Shown: positions 1-15,000 of the stretch, in pieces | How positions within the stretch are numbered: position 1 is the first letter of the stretch | Layout: the number at the start of each line of letters is the position of its first letter | From: Opisthorchis felineus | Taxonomy: Eukaryota > Platyhelminthes > Trematoda > Opisthorchiida > Opisthorchiidae | Reading direction: 5' to 3' | NCBI GenBank assembly: GCA_004794785.1 | Contig: SJOL01007337.1 | Coordinates: 566,013 to 630,012, forward strand | DNA length: 64,000 bases | Made by a program: the position numbers and the translations under genes | The notes under the pieces: model-generated | Database searches by the model: none | The model's input: only the letters and a program-made list of their open reading frames with translations | What the model was told of the DNA's origin: nothing

Positions 1-3000
1 ATAAACACATATTTTTTCTGGTATAACAAAATGGGTAAAAGAAACTTGTTGTTTTAAAGCAAAGCAATTAGTGTGCGATTGGATGTTTATAATGGGTTGC
101 GACGCCATCGACTAGAAAAGGTGCCTCAGTTGACAACTTTATTTGTTTTCATGTATGGACAGTACTGTATAAAAAAGCAGGTAATTGTGAGTTCTGCTGG
201 CAGCAAGAATAACGGTAGATTCCACCGTGAACACCGTGATTTTCGGATCCCAGGATGTAATTCCATTTTCCTGTTCAAAATGCTAGCAACGGTTAGTAAT
301 ACATTCTTATACTTCAATTGTTTGTTGTGTTGGTAGAAACTAAAATATACAATGCGTTCAAGTTGATCGAGTTTTTGTGAAGAACCAGAATTTAGAGGCA
401 TGAATCGAAATGCCGTTTTCCTAAAGCAATGCAAACTGGGATAGTGAAAACGCTGTCGGATTCCAACCCACCCACACAAACAACTGTTGGCTCCATCGAG
501 GCATGTAGCCTGTTTGTTTGGATTGCAAACAATACATATTACCTGACCTAGAATGCACATCGATGCTTTTTGTGCGGATGTAGAAGTTTTATGGATGACC
601 TACTAAGACACCTTGTCCCATTAATGTCTTTCAAAGACCTAACCCCCACCCCTACAACTTAGTATGGTCAACCTGTTATGTAAGGAATGATCTTTGATTA
701 AAATGTTCGAGCGAATATTCATCTCATGAAGTTTGATGCTTATAAAATGACCCTTTAGGTGATACATCTTTAGTCGCTTTAACATGCAATCGTTTTACTT
801 CTTTGAAGCATATATTTCCGGATAAAAAGCCAGGCCGCTTAGATTGTCGGTACAATAATATTTATTGCAAGTTATTAGACCGGATTGCTTCAAGGTTTTC
901 ACCTACGCCAGTACACCCTCATCATCAAACGATAGGAAGAGTTTGCAGTCCATATGCTTAATGAGCTTGAGGGAGACCAGCCAGAAAAATAGCCACATTG
1001 TTACATTCAGCCTGGGATCTGAAGTTGCCTCATCGTTTCAGTGGACTAAAGAACAACTAGTTCAACGATGCAGGAGTATGCTCAAGCAAATGTTTACTTA
1101 TGTAAACAAGGGCGGCCACTAAAACCTTGTCATCAAAAAGTGGACACAGTTTACTTGCATCATTACATAACCCTTAGAAAATTTGCACCTAGAAGCAAGC
1201 CCACGCATACCCTCTTGAATAAAACGACAAAAGCCTAAATTCCTATATTGGAATTCCTTATTTCAGTGACCACCGCTGAACTGATTTAGTAAAAAAGCAG
1301 CCCACATCTTTTGATAGTTTCAATGGTATTGTGGTTTTCGTGGGCGAACTGCTGTCTTGCCCAAAGGTACTATGCTGTGATCTTGGGCGCATAAGACCGC
1401 TGATCAATACGTTTGCTGTAAAGGTCAAGACTGGCATACCGTATTTAAAGCTGCATTGGATTCTCGACAGTTCTGTTTTCCTGTAACTTCCTTCGATAAT
1501 TATTGCAATGCCAAATACCAGCCAAGACAAGAGTGATAATGTGTTCTAAGCCGCTTATTTTTGAACTAGGTACATTCACAATGCGTCTCTTCTTGTTACT
1601 GCACAACGCAGAAAGAGACTCCTCGGTGAAATTTCCAGAATTTAAAAACTGCAGCTTCAGTTTGCTTCGCAAATCAAACACGGAAATGATTTTCGTGTTT
1701 ATTATATTGAGTATGTAGTCCAATAATCTAATATTGCAATATCAGTTTCAGTAGGTAGGGTTTAATTTTCCTGTCAGTATATCAGGAGAATAAGGACACT
1801 TGTGCAACAAGTAACACATTAAACTTCCTTATTCTGGACATTGTTTTGTTATGTTTTTGGAGCATTCAGGAAACTAGTTTTCAAAAAGTACAGTTTATTC
1901 ACTTGCACTGAGTTACACAGTGGGCTCTTGGAAATAATATGACCCCAGCGTTAGTTAAGAAATAGTTGCAAGAAATAAACCTCTTAAGTATAGAAAGACA
2001 ACTCGTAAGTTGAGTGTTTTTCAGAGCGGGTTATTTTGCTTATCAGTTGCACCAAAGAAAGTTAGCAAACTTTCCTTGACCAGAGTTCCTCTCGTTTGTC
2101 ACATATTCCACTCAAACACAAAAAACTTCAGATAAAGTAGTTGCAAATTGCAGGAACAAAAAGTCTCGAGAAACCTTGAGTCAGGTAAGCAAATCAAGTG
2201 AACATTCACAACTTTGAATAACTTTATGCAGCATACGCATCACTGTGTTTGTAACGAAACAATCCTTTCAGTTTACTTGCTCAGATCATTTGCAGCTATC
2301 AGAAGTGGAAACTGATAAATGTTTAGAGCTGACTGGTCAGGTAGCCATCCGTTTTTGACTTTTAAATCGACTGGCATCAGTTGTTCGCTTTAGCTTCAGG
2401 TAATACAGCCCCTACATTACTGATATTCTTGTTTTGTATAATGGTGACTACCCCATCCAGTTCATTTCGTATATGGGCTGCGCAAGCTAGCTGACCGGGT
2501 AACCTTTTCCGAAAACTGCGTCTTTTATCATTTGGAGAATATGATGGAGGTCACTGGGATTTTCGCTTTTGTTAAACGTTGATTGCTCAGCTTGTGAGAG
2601 GAGAACCAATAGATATTTTTCATACCACCTGTATCTGCCGTCACACCTTATAGTTTATCACGACCACTGGTGATAATCTACTGGAATCAGACTTGATTTG
2701 GCTAGAGATGCGGCCACGGCTAGAGCCATAATCTCTTCCGTCAGGGTTTATAACCGTCGCATTACTGGTCGAATGCAGCAAACACGAAGAAAGTAGGAAA
2801 GTAGCATTTAACCAGTAACGGTAACTGCCACATTATTTCTGTCATCAATGTTTGTAATAAGTTATATTTTGTTGTCTCTTATTACATGTACCCAAATGGT
2901 AGAAAAATCAATAATTCATACTGACATAGATAGACTAGAATAAAGATAGTTATTCATGTTAACCACGTTGCACTATTGCATCTTAATTAAGACCGTGTAC

Positions 3001-6000
3001 GCCCACTGAATATCTACCCATGTCGCGCAAAATATGGCAAGTATTGTTAAAATAATTAATCGAAACGTCCGCGTACAATTGAGGTACATCAATACACTAA
3101 ATGGAGCATGACAACTGCTCGTATTGGCCACCGCTGTTTTAGGAAGACTTTGTTGTCGGTGAATCATTGTGCTACTGCTCGAGTGCGTTTGTCCAAAATG
3201 AGAACGGCCAATTCGACTTTAACATGATGCAGTTTTACAACGTGCTGATTTTGAATATTCTCGTCAAGATACCAAATTGAAACAAATTTATGATTTTTTT
3301 GCCGTTTCTATGGGCAGCGGATCTATTTGCAAAATGTTAATATCTCTTTTGATTTGCGGAAAAACCGAGACACTCCAGCAGACAGTGACATATTCACTCC
3401 TCCTTTTGAAGATGACCGTATTTGGTCGGTTTTTGCTAAATTGTTGGTGTTTTAATACAAACGAATGTCTACACATTCCCACGGCATGAGTCATGGAAAA
3501 TTTACAGATCAAAGTCTATAATAAACTGGAACGACAGCTACCGATGCGCAATCTATTCTACACGCCAAAAGTATCCGACGCAGTCGGAAACTAAAAAAAC
3601 TGTTTGAAATAAGCAAAATAAAAATTATTAGAAAACCACCAAGTAACTAGGCTTAGGAGAATCTTAAATGTGTAATAGTTCCCGGCCAATTTCCCCTATA
3701 TTATTGTTAAAAAGTTGGAGCGCCATCAGTAACGTCCCACGGCAATTGAAGCGTCGGATTGTGAAATATTATTCCACTACCCTGTGTTTCGACTATAAAA
3801 GTTTGCATATATATCTTAAAAGGATTATGCTTTTTGGATGTGGGCGGTAAAATAATAAATGGCTAATACTGTGGCTCGTTGGTTAATGAGAGCCATGGAT
3901 TGCCATCAAAATGTGGAAACCTTACTGCTATTTATTTCAAGGATTTGAAACCTACTCTTAGAATAAAAAGGTTAACTGGATAATTCGTCACATTCTTTCT
4001 GGTTGATTCTGGTAGAAAAATTGCATTTGCACAAGAAACAACCGTTTTTTCTGCTGAGGATTGTGAATGGTTTGATTAAGGTGGCCTCATCATTTTAGGA
4101 TAACTCAAAGGAAACCAAATTCTAAAAGCGAAATCTAGTACAAAGGAATTCGACATATTATAAGTAGACATATCTACACATATTGGCGGAAAACGGTAGA
4201 GGCACCCATGCATTCAGTAAAAATCATGGTCACACGAGATATTTTTTTCGTTAGGGCTCGGTAGATGGGTGTCCGGCGAACTGGAAACTTTCCCATCTGG
4301 TTTAAAGGATCACATGTTGCCGATCGACTTGCGTATATAGGACATTTTGATTAATTGAGTGCAAAATGAAAGGACCTTTTTGGCTGAAAAATAAGTTTAC
4401 TTCAAAGGTGAAGTACGTGAGTCTCGACTAAATTTCATGTTTCCTACCTGCAAAATAATTTCCCTGCTCGCCACGCAGTCCAGCTAAATGGAAATAGTCC
4501 TTTTTATTATAAAATTATACATTGGAAATAACCACCATTGGGAAATGCGGTGGCTTTTTTTCTCCAAAAGGTACCTTAAACGGATGAGTGGAACGAATTT
4601 CTCAGTCAGCTTCTAACATATCTTGTAAGCATTAAAATAAATAACCACGTTTTTTCTCTGGGTATGTCTACCACTAGTATTATTTCCTTAGAACGGAGCC
4701 CTAATTACTAGTGCCACTCAAAAATCTACTGTCCTAAAGGTTCCTATTGTTCTTTGCTGAACGCCTTATCTGAATGTTGCATCTTCTTTCATCTTTTCCT
4801 GAGAGAAACAAAAGGCCAAAAAATCTGTAAACATAGAGTATCAAAACCAAAAGTGTGCAGTGTCTGTCAAATTCCGGGACAGCTTTGACGTAACTTCTCT
4901 AGGCGGCTTATTTACGTTAGTACTTTGTATGAATATGATCACTTTTTTGAAATCAATTGCCGTATGCACAGGTGTTCAGCTGAGTGGAAGTCCAAGGCAT
5001 GCTTGTAATTGCAAGGGGATTTTGTGTGCACCCGAGTTCGGTGCGTGCTCACACCTGGTTACGTAGACTGTAAAAAGAGTGAGTTGTTGAGTGGTGTAAT
5101 TCCTGAATTCCTATGGGTAATCCAATGTTGGTGTTATTTTAACTCATGTCATCATTCAACACGAACGCTGAAGTGAGGACAATGGGGGTATTTCTGGAAA
5201 ACATATTTTGTGAACGTGACGTGTGTTATAAACTGTTGGCAGTAGGAGAAGTGAAGCAAGCGAAGTTAGTCTATGATGAAAAGCCGAGAAGCACCATACA
5301 GCTTATTGGGTATTACCAACTGTGCGCATTTCAAGAAACTTCAGTAGGGAGTTTCGAAGCCACAAACGCCCAACCAGTGGTTGAACACTTATCTGTTCGG
5401 TGAAGGGTTTCTGAACAGCAGTGTGGTTGACTTTCATATATACGCGATATAGCGCCGCTCGTCCTTCAGTCACGGGATCCACGTCACGTGGTCACACCTT
5501 TTGGCTTGTTACTCGAGTAAGGACTTCTAAGTTGGAAGTTTCACACATCGGTTGAATTTTATTCTTTCTCGGAGCTACCCATAAATTGCTGGTAGTGTGG
5601 GAAGATTTGGGAATTTTTTTTAGCCTGTAAGTGAAGCCAATCTGTTCTGCTGATGATCACCAATAAGGATCAAAGAGCTGTACAATGATGCCCGGGTTTT
5701 CTGTATAGTCTGACCTCAATGATAGGACGAAATCTCCACCGTATAATAAACTAATCCCTGGTTGCCCACAGAAAGCCGCAGCTCAGTCATCCCAATTCAG
5801 ATGGGTTCATATTACCCTTCATACTTGCTCTCGCTAGATAACGTTTAATCACAGTTTCTTCCCACATAGTTATACAGAAAATAAACCGACTTATCTGGTG
5901 CACTGCCTGTGGAATCTGACGTGGACCCTGACCACACTATATTCGGGATTGCTGTTTTTATTAAAGGTTAATTGCAACCAAAGCTATCTTCGAATATGTA

Positions 6001-9000
6001 AGCATTGTTTTTCTATTTAAGATTGCGTGCAATTGAAGAGATGTAACTGTGTTGTTTTGTTTGTGTTTTGAACTACCAGCTGGTGTAAGCAAAGGCCTCA
6101 GAGATAAAAGATATGACACCTTCTCAGCAGTCGCCTGATGCTTTGCTTATTTGCCTCAGGTTGGGAACATAAGTTTGCCTCGCGGAACAACGCTTGAGCG
6201 TCAAACCTTCAGTGATCTGTGACCTGATTGATACGGTCAGAACGCTAAATCAGCAAACTGAAGAAGTGAAAAAGAATGCCAGTAGAAACGAGGTAAAGAT
6301 TAGGGTTCTGAAACCACCAAGTTGCACAATATTTCCATCCAAACTACTGGAGACAAAACTGCATTAGATTGAAGAAATTTTTAGGCCTCTCTATGTTCCA
6401 AGAGAAAATTCTTTTGGTTGTAAATTGTGGACAAGGCCAGGCTCTTCCGAACCGATGATTACTAAGCTGGTTCCAAACTTTTTCAAATTTATTGAAGACC
6501 AAATACTGTTAAGTCTGCTTTAATATTCATTTACCTCACATGGTGACTTAAATGACCGTAAATCTTTTCCTGCTCACAGGCATAGTCGTTTCATGTTTTG
6601 ATGTCATTTGTTACGAAACCTCATAAATTGTCTGCTCGCGGCAACTTAAAAAAGTGTGTTAACCGTTAACCATTCTTTAAACGCACGCACATTTGTGTAA
6701 AGAGAGTGAATTGCATGCGAACGTTTCCGCATGATCTTCCGAACTGTTCTCCGATGGGAAAAAAATGGTCAGAGAATAGGTCGCAGCATAGGTCGATCTA
6801 GAATCACGGTTAAATCGGATTCAAACTTAAGGTCCAAACTTTTAAAGTCTGATCTAAGAATAAAGTGGTTTTAGGCCATATTGCCTAAATATGCAATTAC
6901 TGAGCACCAAATGCACCCTTCTTCCGAGCCAAAAAACCCCTAAGTGTACGCATCCTCTAATCGATAGTAGGAGGTTTTATGGCTTGATGGAGAACAGAAG
7001 GGTGTAATTATCTGATATTGGCAAGCAGTCTTTCTTTAACATAGTAAGTGGTGGTAGACGGAGTCTCTTCCGTGCGGATCTTAATCTTGTTCCTAGTTTC
7101 TAATAAAAACATTAGTCACAGGCTTGCGGGCACAAATGAAAATTGGCTACATATTGGTGTCCTAATGAGAATTTCCATCCTATTCCACTGAGCTTGGAAG
7201 ACCTGGGAATCATCTCAGACCTACTGTTGTTACTTGTTATTCGGCGAGATAAATACATGAAATAGCCCGGCCAAAATTGAAACCTAATGCGCGATTGTGT
7301 TGGCGATTCTACATCAAAGTGAGCCATGGGCACTCTCACTCGGCTGGACCAAAACCATCTAACATTGATGCTTGCCTGCAGTTTTCAGCACGTGATCAAC
7401 CGGTGGGTGGAAAAAAGATGATTTATTCAACCACTCCAAATTTTTATCTGATGGACGCCACTAACCGTGATTTTAAATTTTAAAATGCTAAATGACCATC
7501 AGTAGTAGAGAACAATAAAATGGTTCCTTTTTAGGCGCTCAAAAATTCACCAATTTCTCAGCTGTTTCGCGCCCCTGTGTTCAGTTAAAAAATGTTTATT
7601 TTCCTACGGATGCAATACTCTGCGTGCAGCTGTGAAACTTAGCAAACGAAAACTTGGTTTCCAAATGCCTTACACAAGGGGCGAACGTGTACAATTATAG
7701 TTTTAATTGGGAGGCTTCAAAATTTCGAATGAGATTACCCTCTGTAGGTCAGGTGAGTTTATGCTTGAAGGTCGAAGAACACTGTACAGCCATTTCGTGT
7801 TTGTCCAAAGACATCAGTATTGTTCATTTCGAAACTATTCAAGAGGATTTACATCCGGAACCTTTCCAATATTAACTGAACTCTGTACCGTACAACCAAC
7901 ATCCTTGGAACAGCAAAATGTCCTTCATGCATTCAGGGAGGATGTCTGAATAGGAATATTTCAGGTCAACTGACTCCACGATTACTAGCCACGCGTAGGA
8001 TGATTTCGAAGCTAAGAGGGTGTGTTTTGTTTAGAGAAGAGGTCTCATTGAAAACTGGCTGACTAATTCAGGAGTGTTTTGGTGGGAATTATCGGTGTAC
8101 ATTTTTGATATTTCAGTTGTGTAAAGCAGTAGATGTCTTGTGAGTCTAATTTACTTGTCCCACCTTTGTGGGATCTGCGGTAGTAAACAATGTCCACTTC
8201 CAAGTTAAACAAATGTCTTATGCGGCCGGAAAACGGATGTTGGTTTTAAACGTTTGTGTAGAAATTCGGAACTTTTCAGTACTAATAGATGTTTGTGAGA
8301 TTCACGCTGCCGACAGATCCCAGCAAGAATGAAGATTTGTTGTATTATTTATTAGTTATTAGGCCGAATGAACCTCGTCATGTGTACCGGAACCTACGGG
8401 CAAAATGGCACTTGACTAGGCGCTTGGGACCGATTCGATTTGAAATCCATTGGATGACATTTCCGTCCGCTTCAATTGAAAATGCCTTTGCTTTTACCTG
8501 TTGGTAGAATTAACCTTGAATCTTGAAATCTGAATTGTTGTTTATTTCCTCCCAGGCAAATAGAAAAACAATTCAAACATTAGTGTGCAATCATAGCGAA
8601 ATAGACCGGCTACAACTGAGACACTGGGGCTACACGTATGTTGCAACACCAACGGTTTTTCACTTGGACAACAAGTTGTGTGAAGAAGCATTTTCTAGGC
8701 CATTAGCGTATTGTTTCGTCTGCACCTTAGATTGTGACATCGGCACTCGCTCGACTGTAGTCGAATCAATAACGGTTGCTTTTTTAATCACTTGTAAATC
8801 CTCAAAGTCACTCTCGCGACTCATATGTGAGGCGTGATCCACGTTTATCGGCGTAAAAACTAACAACAAAGCAATCCTCAGCAGTGCAACAAAACGGAAC
8901 AAAGTTAAAGCTTGCAATGTAACACATGCAGAAGCCTACTGAAAACACTGGGAGGAGCCAGGACGGACTACAAGCCAGCAGAAGATGAGTGAGAGGAGGA

Positions 9001-12000
9001 ATGATACTGGATGAATTATGAGAACGGACTGCCTAAATGCTGTGCATTGATTTGTTAGTAACCCGGTTTTATGCAATTCACTGATGAAAACGGACAAAGT
9101 TTTGTGGATCATATAGATCATCCATATGATACACTATATCTGTAATAATAGTATGTTGATATATCGCATATATCATTAATGTATATATTGTGTGTACTAA
9201 ATCATCATTCGGACTAACATTTTTCAGATGTAAGCAAACTCAGACCATGCACCCAGCTATCTGGAACTAAGCCTTTTTGGCTGATTTCAAGAGAAGATAG
9301 AGCACAACTTCAGAGCAGGCCCGTAAATTTGCACATTTTAACTCCGGATACCAGTGCAAGTGTCACGGTTTTCGTCAAAAACATCAGCGTCACACATCAC
9401 CTTACTCTACTATAACAAGACAGTTAACGTGGCACTTTGACGCTGATGCTCCAACCCAGACAGGAAGACCCGATAATAGTGTTGGCCGAAATATACACTG
9501 GGCCTGGTTCAGTTTAAAGTTAATTTGCAAATACGGGTTGAACTCTTGTGAGGTTGCCATGTCAGGAGTAAAATGTATAAATTCAAACTGACTAGTAAAA
9601 GACAGAGCCGGTCAAAAGGAAGGGCACGTGGAACTTACTATCAAATGATTATTTAAATCACGTTTTCACGGGCCCCCTCGCAATCTATGATATGATGTAG
9701 AAAAATTAATCGGGTTCAGGTGATCCGACAAGGTCGTAATAAATATTCACTCCACTGCATCTGACTTCAGACTGGCCCACCGTCAAGAAAAGAAATCAAG
9801 CGTGAAATGTGCTAACAATATTGCGCTCCGTCATTTTTGGCTTGAAGTCCAGCCATTTGGCGTGGCAGCTATATTTGTTTACCTGGGCACTTGTATTAGT
9901 TTTGGTGGACTTGCTAAAAACGAAGTTGCTTCTCGAAACGGGAATGTCATGGCAGCCTAAGCCAACCTTCAACACCTATGTCACCGGCGTGTCTTCAGGG
10001 TGTCCGTCAAGGTCAGGGTACAGAGCGTGGTGATGCGATAAATACTGCTCTGTGGATTAGAACTATGGCCGCTACGAGCACAGAGGATGCGAAATCTGTC
10101 AGTGTTTGATTTTTGGCGTCTGAATCATTGGCCAGGTCGGATTGGCAATACTGAGTTGTGCCAAAATGATCTTAGAAGAAGGAACTCTGCCATGATTAGT
10201 GAATTACTCACTCTTAATAGGTTATTCTGATTGGGACAAGTACTGTGCATACTGCAGGACCTTTTCCCTAGCTGAACTCCTTTTGCACAGCCCTGCTCTG
10301 GGTGGAAACTACCGTCATGTGGGCAGTCTGTGACCTGGCAACGAAGCATGGATACACTAGCCAGTGAACTCACTCGGGTCAACGAGTGCCGCCTAGTTGA
10401 ATGGGGACCCCGTACTCAACTCGTCAGTGGTTAATGATGCGGCAGATATGGCTCAATCAAGATGTCGAAAAAGCACATGTATCAAAGCTATATTACTTGA
10501 AGCCGCATCGGTTTGCGCGGGCAGAGAGAATAAGGTGTTTACTTGGGAGTGACTGTTTTCTAGGGAAATCATTTTCAGCCTTTCGTATGACAAGCCCTTT
10601 GTAAACCTCCAAGGATGCCCCATTGGCACCTAGCTTTTATGAGTGAGCTGCAGTTCGGCATCAAGTCTACCACCAGTACAAATTCCAGGGTCTCTGTATG
10701 TGAGATACTTTATAATAGTTCAGTCAAACAAGAAGTGAAAATTGGTTTACTGGTCTTACCACGTAGATTTTTTGTATATACCCCTCCTAACTAATCAGTT
10801 TTTGCCATTGCCTGAATGCAGCAGCCAGGAAGTAGAACATATTATCAGCTTCTCCATTCTTAATAAAACTAAATATTATGTGGAGACGTTAAGAGACCAA
10901 GTTTCGCCATTGCCGCATCGGACTGGCATTTTTATTTCAATCGTAGCGCAAGTCTTCATGAGATATTTCGCACTGTAAAGTTTGATTTAACAGGTTTTCG
11001 GCCAATTTATGTTTTAATTTAAATTGACTAAATTTCACCAGCAACTCGAAGACATAAAGTGCTACTTTGGAGAACTGTAGTCCAATCAGGAATAAATTTA
11101 TCAATAATTAGGCCACGATTCTTGTAGCATCTTGCGCTATACTGCTGATAATCAATCTGTGGTCTTCCTTGTTTAGTTTGTCAATTTTCACGAACCGCGC
11201 GATATCCTGCAATGGTTTATTTCGCATCCCAAAAATTTCTTATCAATCCTATTTTGGTTACAGAAGTTCATTAATTCTATAAAAAGGCCCAAGGGTACTA
11301 TATGCAAATCAGACCCTAGATGGGTCAAAGCGCGAAATATTTTCGCAACTCTAAAATCGGCATCGAAATTCTTTGGTAAGCATCACAATGTCATATAACT
11401 TTAAACATGTAATGAGCATCCTGAACATATTTAAAAGCTCCACGTATTCAAATCGGTGGACAAACAAAGTCAAGAAAGAAGCACTGGAAATTTTTTAACG
11501 AAGGAAACTCAAATGGAGCAACCTGTTTACGATGCATTTTAATCACACAGCCTTAGTGCTTTTGATTGAAGAGGGACAAGGCCGACAAGTCATGTTAGGA
11601 AACACGGTAAACCAATTACTTCTGTAAAAATGTGGGCTATAAATTCTCTAGATGGACTATGTTAGATTCGCCGATAACTGGAAGTTGTTCCACTAGTTTT
11701 TTCCAGTTCGCTCACAGCGACAGGAAAGTGAAGTTGTCTATGATTATTTCAAATTCATCTCGAACATAAACTCTTTAACGGCGGCGTAATTACCTGCCAC
11801 CGACCCATCCATAACGGCATCCACTCATCTTGTTACACATGTACTCGTGCAAGTGTTTTCAATTCTAACTCCTGTCACCCCGGTAATCCTTCTCACTCGG
11901 TCACCTGCCGCTCATTACTGGACTACTCCGCTGAGTGAACCAAATAACTCACTGTGTTTCACCTTGTCGGTAGCAAAAACCCATTTATAGCGTAGCTTGT

Positions 12001-15000
12001 GTTTCAATCACTGCATCTCAGTTGCAGTTAAGATCTGAGATGTCGAGGGTGTATCACATTTAATATCACCAATAATCAGGATTAACCAACTCAGATTTAC
12101 TTGTTTCAGACTTGTGGTAAATTGCGATCAAAATCTGAGAATCCAATGGGGAAATCCTATGTGTGGAAGCTGACTTATCATTCCATTCTAGTCGGTTTGG
12201 AGTATCGGAGGGGGTCACACCTAAATTACAGAGTCCGGCTTCCTTTTTGCAACAAAAAATGGAACCTCGCGTCTTATATGTAACGTGAATTTTACCTCCA
12301 GCAAAAATGATATGGAGGCAAGCAGCTTCAACAGTAAGCATCATTAGAAAAATACCCAGTGCAGAATTACAAAAAAACAAACTATATATATTCTATGCAC
12401 CAAGTAATTTTCACGCCCAAATTAGTGGATGTGCTAACACTAGTGAAGCCAACCGGATACACTGTGCGCATCTGTATCTGTTTCACCCGTGGTATGCACA
12501 CCTGTTGAACATCAGTCTGTAAATAAATTTAAAGCAATGCTGCCAACTTATGGGGGCACAGGGCGTTTTCCTTGGCCCTTTAAATAGGATGCAACCTTTA
12601 CTTTTCTGACAATGTCTGCATATGCTTACCATACTATAAGCTCATGTTGTGAGTCACGAAAGAGTTGGTTTCTGTTCTTGTGGCTACTCAAACGCGTTAT
12701 TCTCAATGAGGTTGACTGTGAAAAGTGTTCCGTTGATCTACTTGCTGGCTACTCAGTTTGGTTTTCAAATCAAAAAACCAAAACTGTGTCCCATTAGTAA
12801 AACATGTGCAGTACTCTGGTACATTCATGATAAACCAGTGAAACTTGTTTGTGGTGAAAATTTTCCACAGCTGAGTTAACCTTTATAATAAAAGAGGTGT
12901 AGTACCTATCCACTTCCTACTACCGAATTTTCACCAATTATTGAAGCTTTATGTTATCTTATTACTATTTCATCTTAATGAAGGGATATTTATTACAAAA
13001 TGTTCTCTTTAACTGAATCAGCTTACGCAACTGACATTTAGATATTTTGGTGGTGGGCTGAACTGCCGTGAGATTATCAGTAAATTTGACTCTCAGACAA
13101 ATGTCCCCGGAATGAATGTCCTAATGTGACTGGAGATTAAATGGGATCAGACAAAATCAATTAATAAGCGATATACTCCAAGACCTTCAATTTTACTCCT
13201 AAATGGGTGATGGCTTGTTACTTACGTTAGGAAGTATGAGCGTCGTTTGGGGCAGCATCCGAATTCCTATGGTGTGTCATAATGAAATGCACTGTGGAAA
13301 GTAACTGATGTTATTGGTTGCCGTTTAATCGCGACTGATCAATAAAACTTCAAGTGCGGTGTTTTAGGTGGAACTGGCTTCTAGCTCGTAAGATTCTGGT
13401 ATCGTTTTCTAGTTTGAAAAACGATAAGTTGGAGGACAAAATGAAGTCATGAGCCGTATATGTAAGCGGTGTAATCCCGTCTAGTTTTTCGCCTGCCAAA
13501 GCTGTTCATTTGTTTTGTTTTGTAGGGATAAAATGAAAACGAGCAGGCGATTGAAGTTAAGCACTGGTTGTGTCTTTTTTTCTTATCAATATCGAAGCGA
13601 AACGTTTCCTCCGATTTATTTCCTTTCAGAAAAATATGCCAATGGTCACATGAAAGTTGCAGCTTTTATAACAGACTGCCTGATACAAGTGGCAGTAACT
13701 TTCAAGTCTGTAAGCTTAGCAAATGACGGCGTGTTACTTCCCGGACAGAGTTTTTAGAACACTTTTGAGCATTCAGAAAATAGAATGGTTAAATCTTAAC
13801 TTACAAGGAAACTTGAGTCTTTTCATGTATGCCATCTTTAATGGAGGCGTTAAGGAGACATTAATGTGCACAATCTACCGTGTTAGCATTTGAACATCCT
13901 GATTGTGCTGTCTTCGAACCATTGACGAAGGGGTTTGTACTCAGAGAGCTGATGGACCAGACTAAAAGATGTTGATCTGTGGCACAGAGATATTATTGAA
14001 AATTTGTAGTCCAAACTTCTTTGCCATGATTTAACGCTGCAGTTACGCAAACATATTGACTGAGCACCAAACGCCAGTCGATTTGATCTGTTTGCCAGAT
14101 TCTCCATCTAGGCTCTGAAATATGGCTGGCTAGAACTAAGATCTTTCTTCCATGTTAATAAAAACACTGACACATTTGGCGTATAGTTTCTGAGGGCGAC
14201 GGTTGGATTCTGACGATGGCTTGAGAAGGAAAAACGATAGATACTGGCTTACAAGCGTCAATAGATAGTCTAACGAATAACCTACATTGAGGGTGCTTCC
14301 TAACGTAGGAAAATTTACTCGTATCAAGAAACAAGGTATCGATATAAAAAACGGATTGTTGTGGTTTCTTTACTGTTGTGAAAATGGTGGCCTGTAACGA
14401 GGAGAGCATGAAATTTAGCTACTGCATTACAATTGTGAACTCAGTGATGTGTATTCAAATCGATTTCAGTCAACCCAAATACAAAATCAATCTTTTGTCA
14501 TTTGTAAAATGACGGAATACATTTTGAAAAATCAAGCACAGAATAAGCGCCCTACCGCTTGCTTTTACGGGCTATGTGGCATAACTCGCTTCTAACGCCT
14601 TTTTTGTATGACGCACATCAACAGTATTAGTATTGGAGGAAAATTAATGAACCAGTAAAGAGGCCGCAATAATCTACAACTTAAGTATCAATATACCCTT
14701 ACCCCCTAAACGTACAGATATAAAAATATTGCACAAGTTGATTTGGTTTTTCTGAGAAGCGTTTTTAGTGGAACCAGTCAAGTGGATGCCAGCACCTATG
14801 AATTTCGGCTTTCAAAGAGAAGCTACACAAACGTATGTCAGCGTCTTTTGGCAAGGAGTATCGTTGGCAATGTGCCGAAGTATTAGTAGGTTACGTACGT
14901 TTGCTGTTTGTTGGTCAAACAACTCTTGGCGAATAGACTAAAAGCCATCTCATCAACAAACAGAGGGATCCTTAGTGGTTGCGCTGGTAGCCACGGATCT

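Noticed and set aside
9140..9195. AT-rich alternating stretch resembling a regulatory or origin element
   Set aside because: Simple low-complexity TATATAT sequence with no supporting structure.
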